From: Russula earlei
Lineage: Eukaryota; Basidiomycota; Agaricomycetes; Russulales; Russulaceae
Length of the DNA: 64,000 bases
Direction of reading: 5' to 3'
Assembly: GCA_025769875.1 (NCBI GenBank)
Contig: JAGFNK010000024.1
Coordinates: 186,001-250,000, forward strand
The notes beneath the pieces are model-generated. The model saw nothing but the letters and a program-made list of their open reading frames with translations. It had not been told where the DNA came from and ran no database searches. The position numbers and the translations under genes were made by a program. Below, one piece after another: positions 23,346-35,031 of this stretch; positions within the stretch are counted from its first letter, which is position 1; every line of letters starts with the position of its first letter.

Positions 23346-25192
23346 GATCAAATAAAGCTTCCTTTCTTCTCTTAACTAAAGTGCCACAAGAATACACCCT
23401 AGAAGAAGACGAAGAAGAAGACGCTATTACCAGACACGTCTTAAGCCTAAATCATTATTGAACTTGGGCCTCCACTGCATTTCCTGTTGCCACTCTAACC
23501 AACTTACATGATGTACCAGGAATTGAACCACCCCACAAAGACTTCCCTCATCTTATTGTCAAAGAGTTTCTTGAAGTCTTACCATTTGGACAACTCCTAA
23601 GCCACGACGAACACACATTATATCTTGAAACCCTTAGTCAACTCCTGCCACCAGCACGACAACAACTATTATATTGGCAACTTGCTCAAGCAAAAAACAT
23701 CCAAGGACAACCAGTTGATTATCAATCCCTACACTCTAGTGAATTGAATCTTTGGACCAGGATCATCCAACCACGTCACCATCTCATTGTTAATTCTTTA
23801 AGGACAGGGTATCGCTTGTTTTACCTGGCTTGGACATACATCAGCTACTATTGTCTCACTGTCCAGTTCTACCACCTACGCCTCAACAGAATACAAAGGG
23901 AAGACCAATTTTACGTCCAACTTGCTGTTGTACCAGGAATACACAACACCTTTGATTGGGAAACTAACTCATGGTTATACGACACAGATTACAACCAACC
24001 TTGGGCAATTACTAGCCCAGACGCCTCATATACTGGTCCTCCTGTGTACTACTCAGTCCCAGCAATCCTAGAAGTTTCCAGTCTTGCTCCTCGACCCCTC
24101 ACACCAATTCAAACCAACATCCCAACCAGCCAGGAACGTTGGTCAGCCAGCACAGAAAACACTGAGTCAAACCCATGGACACCAAGGTGTAACTGCAAAA
24201 CAGAGTATTGCACGTGCAACTACCGACCAGACACACCTCCCACTCCTGACGGAATTACCTTGTGGACACCAGGCGATTACCACCTCCCATATCAGTAATT
24301 CTGGCTCCCTGACACAGAAGACATGCAATGCCTCAATGAGCTCCCTCAAGAGATACAGTCCCCAACATGAGAGGTTTCCTCGTTGAAAGACCATTACCTC
24401 CTACTCCCCCTGACACCTACATACCCTTGTTTACCAGTTGTATCCCTACACCTGTCATACCTTCCCAACCCTTTGCATCACCTTTTGTTGAATTGCCTGA
24501 CAGTATCAACATCAGAAATACTGAACTACATTCCTATCTACCAGAGCAGTCTTTCTTAGCCTTAAACCTACCTATGCGCTCAAAGAGGGAACTACTTGAA
24601 TTCAAGAACTATTGTACACAGGCTTGGCATTTAAGAACAACACAATTTGTGGTGTATCAACATCCCACCAGAGAGATAAACGACTTTGCTATCTTCCCAG
24701 CAGAATTCGAAGGATACTTGTGGAAAACCCGAGTAGTCTTAACCCAGAGTAGCATCACTGAAGAATACTCCCAAATTTACTTAAGAAAACACCAAGGAAG
24801 ACCCAACTCCATTCAACTAAAACCAGCCTACACCATTGCATATCCTTGGAACAATGGTCATTGGACTATAACCGTTGTCTAAACTTATGAGTACTAGAAG
24901 GGGCATTACTGACGATGAAGAAAATCTAATTCCACTTTTATTTGAAAACCTCAGCTACGACACCCAAGACCACTGCTACCGAGGAAAATTTGTGGGAACA
25001 CCTGTCATCAATCATGGAAATCTTTCAGACACTTGGTTTTATGAAGATGACAGCGACGAAGTCACCACTGCTCAACTAAAAGCAGCAGCCCCAGGAGCAG
25101 AAAATGTTCAAGACTTCAATCCCTATACTATCACCTATGGGGAACTCACCATTCCACTACCATCTCGCCTGTCACAAATGTCACAAAAGTAA
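23346..25192 (+). pseudogene. Unrecognised retroelement-associated open frames
   Basis: A frame from about 23460 to 24298 reads PPHKDFPHLIVKEFLEVLPF and LLPPARQQLLYWQLAQAKNI, then a Tyr/Trp-rich section, and ends in a Cys-rich stretch RCNCKTEYCTCNYRPD. Two further frames follow: 24367-24882 (SFLALNLPMRSKRELLEFKN, ends NNGHWTITVV) and 24875-25192 (acidic, DDEENLIPLLFENLSYD). I do not recognise these proteins. A decayed homologue of the first (LLPPACQQLLYWQLSQVRNI) lies on the minus strand at 61087-61407, so the sequence is repeated. They precede the chromovirus gag on the same strand and may be its 5' accessory region, or a separate element. Confidence 0.4.
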
Positions 25193-25682
25193 CGGACATG
25201 TAACACATGACATGCCAAATTAAAGTCCACCTGGGATGAATGTATTTATTGGGGACTAGGGAAAACAAGTTGTAATGGAGTAGCATTATTGAGTGAAATT
25301 CAGGACTTGCAGAACATGGTGCTCACATCATGGGCCAGTGCTGCACAAGTAAAAGTAAAAGATCAATATATATCATTGTTATAGCTGCCTGTAGCCGCTG
25401 CTCATACATATGGTCTTGTGCTGGCCAATTGGACCACCTGTAACATGGCATTAAGAAACAGCAGTGGTGATCACCCAGCTGGAATCAAACTCTGCACTCC
25501 GCCATGACAGAAGGCGTGATGCAGGCGTGACCCCCAGCCAAAATACTACTCGAAAACCACTCAATGGACCTCCATTTTTCTTTGCTAGAATGACATTAAT
25601 GGCACTCAATAGTATAACTACAAAGTTTTAAATGGGGTTGTTTGAGCAGATACAGGGGAAAATGAAATCGGCGAGATGGTAG
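25193..25682. other. Spacer upstream of chromovirus gag
   Basis: No coding region seen. The minus strand near 25480-25540 has a TGGCGGAGTGC word and a TTTGATTCC word like pol III A and B boxes, but they are too close together and no tRNA fold forms. Confidence 0.35.
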
Positions 25683-26456
25683 TGGAATGGCAAGTTCCCC
25701 ATAGGTGATAGTAACTATACAGGCCTCTTTTTAGACAAACCAGTCAAGTGGAGCCATTCTAGAAGACATTGGGTTTACTACAATAACCGAGAAGTCAATT
25801 TTACTGCCCAAACAACCCAAGAAGTTACTGCCATCCTAGGAACTGCACCAAGCACTCGAAGCGCTACTCCAGGACCCTCCACCCAACAAAATACTCAACA
25901 ACCCACTCCTCATACAGTTAGCAATGCACCGCAAGCAATCCCTCGAACACTCACTCCAACTAGAATCCAATTACAAGGCTCTGCCCTACCTATTGTTACA
26001 GCTGCAACAACTCAGAACCCCACCATGTCAAACAATTCATGCCTTGTTGGGACTGCACCAGAACCCTTTGATGGAAAGGCTGATAATGCAGAAGCCTTTT
26101 GGGCAGCTTTAGCCAATTATTACTATATCAATGGTGACTCCTTTACAGATGAAAGCAAAAAGGTTGCTGCTGCACTAACCCACTTTAAAGTAGGAACACC
26201 AGCTGGAGCATGGGCTAGAGAACAACCACTGAAGCTATGGCTTGTACAGTAGCAGACCACGGATCATGGGATGACTTCAAGAAAGCCTTTGCCGATCATT
26301 TCATCCCTGCAGAAGCAGAACTAGCCTCTGCTAACACCATGCACACCTATCAAGGGAAACTACCATTTAATGAATGGTATCAGAAATGGTCACACCATGC
26401 ATCACGAGCTACCATGGATGAAAGGACAAAGATGTACGCATTCAGAAAGAACATTA

Positions 26457-27150
26457 CTGTCGTTTTCACGTGACCTTGCACTTGCCATTTTTGGATGTCA
26501 TTTCGAGTGTGAAATCAAAACTGCTATATCTCAATAGTTTCTCAACAGATTGCCTTGAAACTTTGACAGTAGAACCTTACATACTGTATCTAGGTGCAGC
26601 TAAAATATGGGAGCCTAATGTTCAGTTCCTGAAATGTCGATTTTCGGGTGCTGACATGGGTGCAAAACTTTGAACTGCCATATCTCAACTGTTTCTCAAT
26701 CGATTGACTTGAAACTTCGACAGTGGTATCTCATGTACTGTATCTAGGTGCAGCCCAAGAGTTGGGGTCCAATTCTTAGTTCTTGAAGTCTCAATTTTTG
26801 GGTGTGATCTGAGTGCGAAATTTCGAACTGCCATATCTCAACCATTTCTCCATAGATTGCCTTGAAACTTGGACAGTGGGATCTCATGTACTGTGTCTAG
26901 GTGCATGCCAAGAGTTGGTGTCTAATCATTAGTTCTTGAAGTTTTGATTTTTGGGTGCAGATCTGTGTGCAAAATTTTGAACTGCAATATCTCAACCATT
27001 TATCCATGGATTGCCTTGAAACTTGGACAGTAGAACCTCATGTACTGTATCCAGATGCAGCCAAATCATGGGTTTCACTGCTTGACTTTTTACGTTTTGG
27101 GATGCTGACCCCAAGCATGATATGATTACATTGTCCCTACAGCTGAACAC
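26457..27150 (+). repeat. Left TIR of long-TIR element 2, four 154-bp subunits
   Basis: Subunits begin (CTGC-ATATCTCAA) at about 26521, 26675, 26828 and 26982, spaced 153-154 bp. The leader CTGTC-TTTTCAC-TGACCTTGCACTT precedes the first subunit. The inner end is CCCAAGCATGATATGATTAC. Confidence 0.88.
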
Positions 27151-27589
27151 ATGATATGGTATGACTATTTACAACTGTAGCGCACGAGAAGGGCATGCTT
27201 GAGTTCATGGGGCCAGCCAAGGACTGAGGAAAGACCGAGAGAGATGAAATCAAAATGATGACACAAGGCATGCGTTGAGGCAGCAATTGTGATCGCGCAT
27301 GAATGGGCAAAGCGAAGCGAGGCAAGGCAAGGCGATGGTGGGCTGCGAGCCCTCACATACGGTGGTGGCAAACAATGGCAAATGATGGAGGGGTGGCTCA
27401 GTAGGTCAGAGCGACAGTGTGCTGCTGTAAGGCGGGCACCTTTCGGCGTTTGTTGTGTGTGACACAGCATTCACACACTACATTCACATTTCCTGCTGCT
27501 TGTCTACCCCTCGCACACCTGCTGAAAGGATGCAAGTGTTTATTATGCGAGCCATCAGGACAGGTCTGTTATATGTGGTGCAATTCGCC

Positions 27590-28731
27590 TGACCCACTGC
27601 CGTCTCTGCATCATTTGAGCTTTCCCCTCGCCCACTGGCAAAGTGTGCAGCTCAAGCCATGCGTCATTTGTATACACCCATCCCACTGGGAGCCATGAAA
27701 GCATGAACAAACTGGTTTATCGATGACAGAAAAAAAATGAAAGCTCACAATTATCTGCACCAACTTCGCACCACTTGGCTTTAATGTCAGCCCGCCAGTC
27801 TTTGGTCTCAACAAACGCCCAACCAGGTTTGAGCAGGAACATGAGATTGCTGCTGTTACCGTGTGAGCAGACCGCGCGATGGGCACAAAGAAAGGCGACC
27901 ACAGACCTCACAGCGCCATTGCCGCCACTGCTGCCATCCACTGTGATGGCACTGCAGCCATCCCGTCCACGCGTCCACACGATGCGCTCACCCATTTTGA
28001 GGTTAGCCTTGTTCCACCCCACCCCTTCGCCACCTGGGGCCAAGCATTTGTTCTTGAATAGTTTGACTTTGCAGAGCTCACTCTGGAAGTGATGGTCCTT
28101 GAGCATGTCGTCATCAATTAGGTGCGTGAGGCATGCGCACCAGCGGTGGAGCAGCAGGGCTTCAAGGGATCATGCAAGTGCGTCTTGTATGAGAGGGTGG
28201 GAGAAGGCGAACGGGGTGAGGCCGCCTACGAGGAACAATGAGCGAAGAGGAACCACCTACAGGAGGGGAAGGGCGAGAAGCGTGCTCAGTTGTATGATGG
28301 TGAAACTGAATGGCATGTAGGGAGTAGCAAAGGTGAGATGGTGAATGTGAGGGATGCGTCATGGACGTCGGCGCTGGACGGGTTTCTGTCAATACAATCG
28401 ACCAGAATAGATTCGAGACATAGCCACATACATCAGGCCCATGAGGTTTTGGATTCCTCGGATATTTGCCAGCCATTCAGCGCTGCCTTTGCGGGCATGA
28501 GCGCGAGGCGGGGGCCAAATCTGTTCGGTAAGGGACAATTTGCTTTCTGAGCTCTTGGATGGAGGAAGTGCGACAATGATTATTGTGATGTTGGGGAGTA
28601 AGAGGATGAGTTGTAGAAAATAGCCTACTGCAATGGTCAGCTCGCAGTTTGCAGAGCACGAAGATGAACCTGCTGTACGCAACCATCCAAGGGTGACCAG
28701 TCCCGCTGGTCTCGGAGTCACATGAGTGCAC
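27590..28731 (-). pseudogene. Captured fragment of a DysF-domain peroxin gene (Pex30/31/32-like)
   Basis: Read on the minus strand: an N-terminal part with LILLLPNITIIIVALPPS and WLANIRGIQNLMGLMY (28720-28400); an unmatched part; then DHHFQSELCKVKLFKNK, GWNKANLKMGERIVWTRGRD and LLKPGWAFVETKDWRADIKA (28100-27790); and, in another frame after PVCSCFHG, GWVYTNDAWLELHTLPVGEG followed by MMQRRQWVRR (27650-27585). The W-V-Y-T-N-D-x-W and R-R-x-W-V-R motifs are those of the DysF-type C-terminal domain of peroxisomal membrane peroxins as I recall them. Such proteins act in the peroxisome and ER membranes. Stops and frame changes make it non-functional. It lies wholly inside the transposon, like the F-box fragment in copy 1. 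Confidence 0.55.
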
Positions 28732-28739
28732 TTACGCCA

Positions 28740-29900
28740 TCTCTGCTTTTCTACACATTCCTTTCATTCACCAACTCTCACCTCATACCACATGAAGGCT
28801 GGAGCGTCAATGTCTATATCCCAGACGATATTACCATCGTTCTCCTCTCGCCTATCAGTGCTCGCGCTATGCCCTGCCTTCCACCCTCCATTTCGCTTGC
28901 ATTGGCTCTCCGTCATCGCCTTTGCCATCACTCTCCAGCCACCTTCCATCCCCACTACGCCCATGTCATCCCTCTCATCTTTTCTTTCATCACCTCCACC
29001 TTCACTGCCTCGCCTTTCCCCTCCATTCTCTTTACTTCTTTCATCAACATCTCACCACCGTCTCGACCAGTCTTGAATCCCTTTCATCATGCATACACAC
29101 CTCGGCCCCCCTGACACCATCGCGTCCCACCGCACTGCCTCGACCGTCTTACCTGGTCTTGAACACCTTTCATCAGGCTCGCTTGTCAACGCACCAGACA
29201 TGGTTGTCCCTCATTCTGCAGCCTTGCTGCCCCATCCACACCTCAAATAGGAGTTTTTAGCTTGGTTTAGAGCGTCAGGTATGGTACTCATGACTCTATT
29301 TTCCTTTCATACCATTACTATACCACCTCTCATCCCTTCATACTACAACCGGCCTTGTTACGACCCAATTCCGTATGTGTTTCCCTTCAGTGTCTCTCAC
29401 TTCCCTCTCACGCTCTCATCTTACGCTCCCCTCCTCACCTCCCTCAAAGTATTCCCTTTCCCTTGATTTGGATTTGGTTTAAAATAGCATAGATTGTCGT
29501 TCATGACTAGATGTGAATCTATCCTCTCTGTCCCCCTCTGAATCAGTCAAGAATCAGTCGGAGTCCGACTCAGCTGAAAGCAAAGTCAAACAACCGTCAT
29601 CGCTGCCACGCCAAGTCTCTCATCGTTGTCTCCCTGCTTTCCCCTTTTCGATCCTCTTCGCTCGGCTCCTGCCTACCTGCTCGCCTCCTCTCTCTGTCTG
29701 TCGCCCTCACCCATGCCTGCCTTCCAACTTCCTCTCTGCTTTGCATGCCTGCATCCTTCGCATTCGACATGCTTCTGTTCCCCCTCATCTCCCTCTTTCC
29801 TCTTCTCACTCGCATCCCTTCCTCCCACTCTCTGATTAATCTCAGTTCAAAGACAATCACTTTCCAGTTGCATGAACTCAGCGTGCCCTGACTCAGCTTG
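28740..29900. other. Interior of long-TIR element 2, pyrimidine-rich, unidentified
   Basis: Plus strand is C/T-rich (CTCATC, CCTTC, CTCCC words), with many CG dinucleotides and no convincing protein; the frames are low-complexity Ser/Pro/Leu. The start GAGTGCACTTACGCCATCTC (28723) resembles 41468-41490 (GTGCACTCACGTCATCTCTC) in the 8.8-kb element, so this may be shared captured or promoter-like DNA. Confidence 0.4.
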
Positions 29901-29904
29901 CTAC

Positions 29905-30596
29905 AGTTAGCTATAGGGATAATGTAATCTTATCATGCTTGGGGTCAGCATCCCAAAACGTAAAAAGTCAAGCAGTGAAACCCATGATTTGGCTGCATCT
30001 GGATACAGTACATGAGGTTCTACTGTCCAAGTTTCAAGGCAATCCATGGATAAATGGTTGAGATATTGCAGTTCAAAATTTTGCACACAGATCTGCACCC
30101 AAAAATCAAAACTTCAAGAACTAATGATTAGACACCAACTCTTGGCATGCACCTAGACACAGTACATGAGATCCCATTGTCCAAGTTTCAAGGCAATCTA
30201 TGGAGAAATGGTTGAGATATGGCAGTTCGAAATTTCGCACTCAGATCACACCCAAAAATTGAGACTTCAAGAACTAAGAATTGGACCCCAACTCTTGGGC
30301 TGCACCTAGATACAGTACATGAGATACCACTGTCGAAGTTTCAAGTCAATCGATTGAGAAACAGTTGAGATATGGCAGTTCAAAGTTTTGCACCCATGTC
30401 AGCACCTGAAAATCAACGTTTCAGGAACTAAATATTAGGCTCCCATATTTTAGCTGCAACTAGATACAGTATAAAAGGTTCTACTGTCAAAGTTTCAAGG
30501 CAATCTGTTGAGAAACTGTTGAGATATAGCAGTTTTGATTTCGCACTCGAAATGACATCCAAAAATGGGAAGTGCAAGGTCATGTGAAAACGACAG
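29905..30596 (-). repeat. Right TIR of long-TIR element 2, inverted 154-bp subunits
   Basis: Near-perfect inverted copy of 26457-27150, ending GGTCATGTGAAAACGACAG. The subunits and leader are all present. Confidence 0.88.
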
Positions 30597-31199
30597 TAAC
30601 CCAGCCTTACATCAGAAAATATTGGGAATCATGCCAACACCAACTACACTTGCAGCCCTTGTCAAAGCAGCAAGAGAATTTGACAACCTTTTTCACCTAT
30701 ACAAATCTATGGCTTTTTCGAGGAGGACGCTCTGTGCATGCCTGAGGATTAAACACTCAAGGATCAGACAACCCATTGGAAATTAACTTGTACCAAGGAG
30801 AACCTAACGAATGACCCTGGGAATCCAGAAGTGAAAGAAAACCCCTCACAGATGCAGAGAAAGAGTTTCGATGCAAGAACAACCTCTGTTATTATTGTGG
30901 AAAGAAGAACCATATGGCAAATCAATGTAAAGCAAAGAATGCAGCCCAGGGACGCCAACGACAAGGATCTCGCCCCCAAACAGTCAGAGCTACAACCATC
31001 CAAGATGAAAACATCGAACCTGCACAAGAAGAACCTGTTCCTGTTGCATCATTGACAACTTGGAGAGAAACACTTGCGGACTCAATCCTTTGCCCAAGAT
31101 CAGCTCCTATGGATTTTTAATTGGACCCCCTTCTGCACCGAGAAGGGACACGGTCCAAATCAGTATGATACAAAGAGAAATCAATTACCCCAAAGTTTT

Positions 31200-34100
31200 T
31201 ACCAAGAATATTCGCTCCCCATCCATTGCCTTGAAAGTTACCTTAGTGGGGAAGACAAGTGGCAAAGAGATCAGGTGCAAGAGCCCTGCTTGACAGTGGA
31301 GCAGAAGGAATGATAATCCATGAACGATTTGCACAAAGACACCACCTGCACCTCCAAACTATGACCAAACCCTTGCCAGCACAAAATGTAGACAGAACAC
31401 AAAATGCCAATGGACTAATACGCTTTAGCACCATCCAAAGACTTCGCATTCAAGCGCACACAGGCACTACTCATGATGAACAAGCAGAATTTCTTGTCAC
31501 TAACATTGGAGATCACGACATCATCTTAGGAACAGATTGGCTACAACACCACAACCCAGATATTGATTGGGCAAATGATACAATCACACTGAGGAACTGC
31601 CCCCAAACCTGCCTTACCACACACCCAAGCATAACCATTGCATCTGCATCTGGAACACGGAATTACCAAATACAAGCGCTTACTTTCCCTGAAGAAGAAG
31701 AACCTGAGTTTACAAACGTTGCTGCACTAATCTTCCCAGATACTGAAGGACTATTGAACCCATGTGTTGATGAACAAATCTACAATGTGTTTAGACCAGT
31801 GATAATCAACATTAGAGCCAAATCAACCACAGCTACCAAGCTAGCCCATACAGAAACACCCTCCAAGACATTAGATGAACTTATTCCTGCCCAATTCTTG
31901 AAATGGTGAAAGGTTTTTGACAAACAAGCTTCCAACGCCTTCCTGCTCACCAACCATGGGACCATGCAATCAATCTGAAACCAGGGATTGCCCTGACGCG
32001 ATTCTGGTATCTATCGACTTACTCCCAAAGAATTACAAGCCCTAAAAGAATACTTAGATGAACACTTGAAAAGGGGCACTATCCGACCATCAAAAGCAGC
32101 TATTGCCAGCCCATTCTTCTTTGTCGAAAAGAAAGGAGGAAATCTACGACCAGTACAAGACTACAGATCCCTGAACACAGCAACTGTCAAAGACACATAA
32201 CCACTACCTTTGATTCCTGAATTAATCGACAAACTCCAAGGAGCCCAATACTTTACCAAGTTTGACGTACGATGGGAATACAACAATATCCACCTAAGAG
32301 AAGGCGATGAACACCTCACAGCATTCAAGACACCATTAGGACTCTTCGAACCTTTGATAATGACATTTGGTCTCTGCAACACCCTAGCCACTTTCCAACG
32401 CTTTATGAACACCATCCTAGCGAAATACATTGCCACTGAACGAGTGGTTGTTTACCTAGATGATATACTAATCATGGCACAAACCTTGAACAAACTAGAT
32501 GACTGGACTCACAAGGTCCTAAAGACACTCCAAGACCACAACTTATACTTGAAACCAGAGAAATGTGCTTTTTGACAAACCTCTATTAGTTACCTAGGCA
32601 TCAATATCTCTCAAGGACAAATATCCATGGACCAAGATAAGTTAATAGGCATTACAAAATGGCCTACTCCGACCAATGTTACAGAAGTACAAGCATTTCT
32701 AGGATTTTGCAACTTCTATCGACGATTTATCCACCAATACTCACGAATTGCATGACCCTTGTTTAATCTAACAAAGAAAGAACACCCCTTTAAATGGGAA
32801 GACGATGAAGAACAAGCATTTAGAAAATTAATCCAAGCGTTCACGACAGCCCCAGTCCTCATGTTACTAAACCCTTTCGGCTCATCTGCAATGCAAGCAA
32901 CTTTGCAGTCAGCGCAATCCTAGAACAACCTGATGAATTTAACAGATATCACCCAATAGCCTATTTTTCAAAATCTTTGGACCCCGCACAACGAAATTAC
33001 ATGATCTATGATAAAGAACTCCTTGCCATCGTCTCAGCCCTCTGGCACTTCTGACACTACCTTGAAGGCACTACACATCCCATCGATCTATGGATGGACC
33101 ACAATAATTTGACATACTTCATGACAAAACAAAAACTCACGCGATGACAAGCCCAATGGGCACTCCTTCTCAGCAATTTTGACTTCACTATCACCCATCA
33201 CCCAGGAACTATGAACAAAGCAGACGGTCTGTCCAGGTGGCCAGACTTTAAAGAGGGGATACAAAACAAAAACGATGGAAAGGTGCTCCTAAATGACAAA
33301 TATTTTAAAGTTAGAGCAACACACACCTCTGCTACGGAACCAATAGGCGACCAAGAACTTCGACAACAACTACGATCTAGCAAAGACTACGACCCAGAAG
33401 TATCTAACGCATTAGCAATCATTGTTAAGAGTGGACCAAGACAATTATCCAAAGGCTTACAGGACTGGAACCTCAAAGATGGACTAATATTGTTCAAAGG
33501 AAAAGTCTATATCCCAAACAACGACACCCTACGGAGGAAAATTCTGAAACTACATCACGACTCCCCTGCCACTGGGCATCCTGGCCAATGGAAAACTTAC
33601 GAACTAATCAGCCGAAACTTTTGGTGGCCAGGAATGCTAACCTATGTCAAAAGTTATGTGGATGGTTGTGCAATTTGCCAAAGCACAAAGAACCGCCCAA
33701 AAACAGAAACACCCCTTGTACCAATTATACCAGCTGGAGAAGTATGGAAAAGCATTACCATGGACTTTATCACAGACCTACCAGTTTCACAAGGCTTTGA
33801 CAGCCTCCTAGTCGTGGTAGACCGATTCAGCAAAGCAATAATCATTACCCCTTGCCACAAGACAATCACAGCAGACAAAACAGCAACATTAATTATGAAC
33901 AATGTCTGGAGAAGAATAGGCCTCCTGACACAAATAATATCAGACAGAGGCCCTCAATTTGCAGCAAAAGTTACTCAAGAACTATGGAAGAAATTAAATG
34001 TCAAGGTATCATTGAGCACGGCATATCACCCACAGACAGATGGAGAAACAGAACGAGTTAACCAAGAACTAGAACAATACTTATGAATATTTTGCAACCA

Positions 34101-34828
34101 CCAAGCAGACAATTGGGCAGAATTAATTCCCTTTATGGAGTTTGCACATAATGCCAGACAACACAGCGCTACAAACAAACCCCCTTTCGAGGTCTGGTAT
34201 GGCTTTAACCCAACATTTGCTCCACCCCTTGCCTTTACATCAAAGTTCCCTTCAATCCAAGAAAGGCTAATGAGACTAAACCAGCTCAGAGAAGAAGTAG
34301 CTGCCTCCCTGAACCGAGCAACTGAGATCATGAAGCAATCAGGACCTCAATCCTCCACATTTCATTTCAAAGAAGGGGACCAAGTATGGTTGGAAGCCAC
34401 AAATCTATGAACCACTCACCCAAAAGCAAAACTAGCCCCTCGACGCTATGGACCATTCAAAGTCATCACTGCCTATCCAGTAAACATTCACCTCGAACTA
34501 CCAAAGTCCTGGAAGATACACCCAGTTTTTCACCACTCCCTGATTAAACCTTACAAAGAAACCACTGCCCACGGTCCTAACTTCTCAAACCCACCACTGG
34601 TACTAGTTGAAGGGGAAGAACAATATGAAGTAGAACAGATCTTAAACTCTCGACTCTCTCCAAACTGCAAAGGGATCCAATACCTAGTTAAATGGAAAGG
34701 GTACACTGCTGCAGAAAACACTTGGGAACCAGCATCTAACCTGTCAAAAGTGCAATTACTTGTCAAAGACTTCCATCAGAAATATCTGAAGGTGCTTAAA
34801 ATGGTTCCCACCAGGGGTAACCCCTAAA
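31200..34828 (+). pseudogene. pol: Chromovirus pol: protease, reverse transcriptase, RNase H, integrase, chromodomain
   Basis: The protease has ALLDSGAEGMIIHE (31285) and HDIILGTDWLQHH. Reverse transcriptase runs from LTPKELQALKEYLDEHLKRG (about 32010) through FFFVEKKGGNLRPVQDYRSL to VVVYLDDILIM (about 32450, with the Y-x-D-D active site). RNase H has RNYMIYDKELLAIVSALWHF and HPGTMNKADGLSRW (33210). Integrase has the HH-CC zinc site (HHDSPATGHPG ... GCAICQ, 33550-33680) and the DDE residues in TMDFITDLP, SDRGPQF and HPQTDGETERVN. The chromodomain has YLVKWKGYTAAENTWEPASN (34680-34740). In-frame TGA codons interrupt it at 31907, 32573, 32753, 33052, 33145, 34084 and 34408, a TAA at about 32198, and a one-base deletion near 32877. 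It cannot make a full polyprotein. Confidence 0.9.
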
Positions 34829-35031
34829 CCAAGAACTCTCATCATGACCTCCATCAATGACTATCTTTATCCTTGTTACCAGAGAACTTTTCAGAGAACC
34901 CCTGCGATCACATGCACCCAATCGACCACAGCTATCCCTAAAACAGTCCATAGAACACGAGAGAACTCCCCACAAATGAACAGACTTTGACTTTTCATAT
35001 GTAAACTACTCCACCTTCCAAAGAAACAAGT
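34829..35031. other. Chromovirus 3' untranslated part, left of the solo LTR
   Basis: 203 bp between the pol stop and the inserted solo LTR. It ends GAAACAAGT; the last five bases (CAAGT) are the target duplication of the solo LTR and recur right after it at 35914. Confidence 0.6.

Larger units (their letters stand above)
26457..30596. mobile_element. Long-TIR transposon, copy 2, nested in chromovirus gag, carrying a peroxin gene fragment
   Basis: Ends are CTGTCGTTTTCACGTGACC at 26457 and its complement at 30596, each next to a TA. Removing the element and one TA restores a continuous gag frame (FRKN-I-NPALHQK), so the insertion and its TA duplication are directly visible. The TIRs are about 690 bp (26457-27150 and 29905-30596), made of 154-bp subunits. 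The interior 27180-29890 keeps many CG dinucleotides, unlike the TIRs and host element. No transposase was recognised; TA duplication alone does not fix the superfamily. Confidence 0.88.
25683..31110 (+). pseudogene. gag: Chromovirus gag, interrupted
   Basis: The left part reads KFPIGDSNYTGLFLDKPVKW, a Gln/Thr/Pro-rich linker, then the capsid-like region TAPEPFDGKADNAEAFWAAL, HFKVGTPAGAWAREQ and (after a frameshift near 26230) WDDFKKAFADHFIPAEAEL, TYQGKLPFNEWYQKWSHHAS, up to RTKMYAFRKN at 26453. After the nested element the frame resumes at 30597 with NPALHQKILGIMPTPTTLAA. A nucleocapsid zinc knuckle C-x2-C-x4-H-x4-C (CYYCGKKNHMANQC) lies at about 30887-30930. The original frame fits together across the insertion if one TA is counted as target duplication. 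Confidence 0.8.

Noticed and set aside
25480..25545. tRNA gene or tRNA-derived SINE on the minus strand (TTTGATTCC B-box-like word)
   Set aside because: The A-box-like and B-box-like words are too close, and no acceptor or T stem pairs.
26521..27090. CRISPR array because of regularly spaced repeats
   Set aside because: The 154-bp units are tandem diverged copies with no unique spacers, in eukaryotic DNA and in inverted pairs at element ends.
31907..34410. TGA recoded as an amino acid in the chromovirus
   Set aside because: TGG is used normally for Trp, genes in the cluster end at TGA, and the pol also has a TAA and a frameshift. CGA to TGA decay explains it better.
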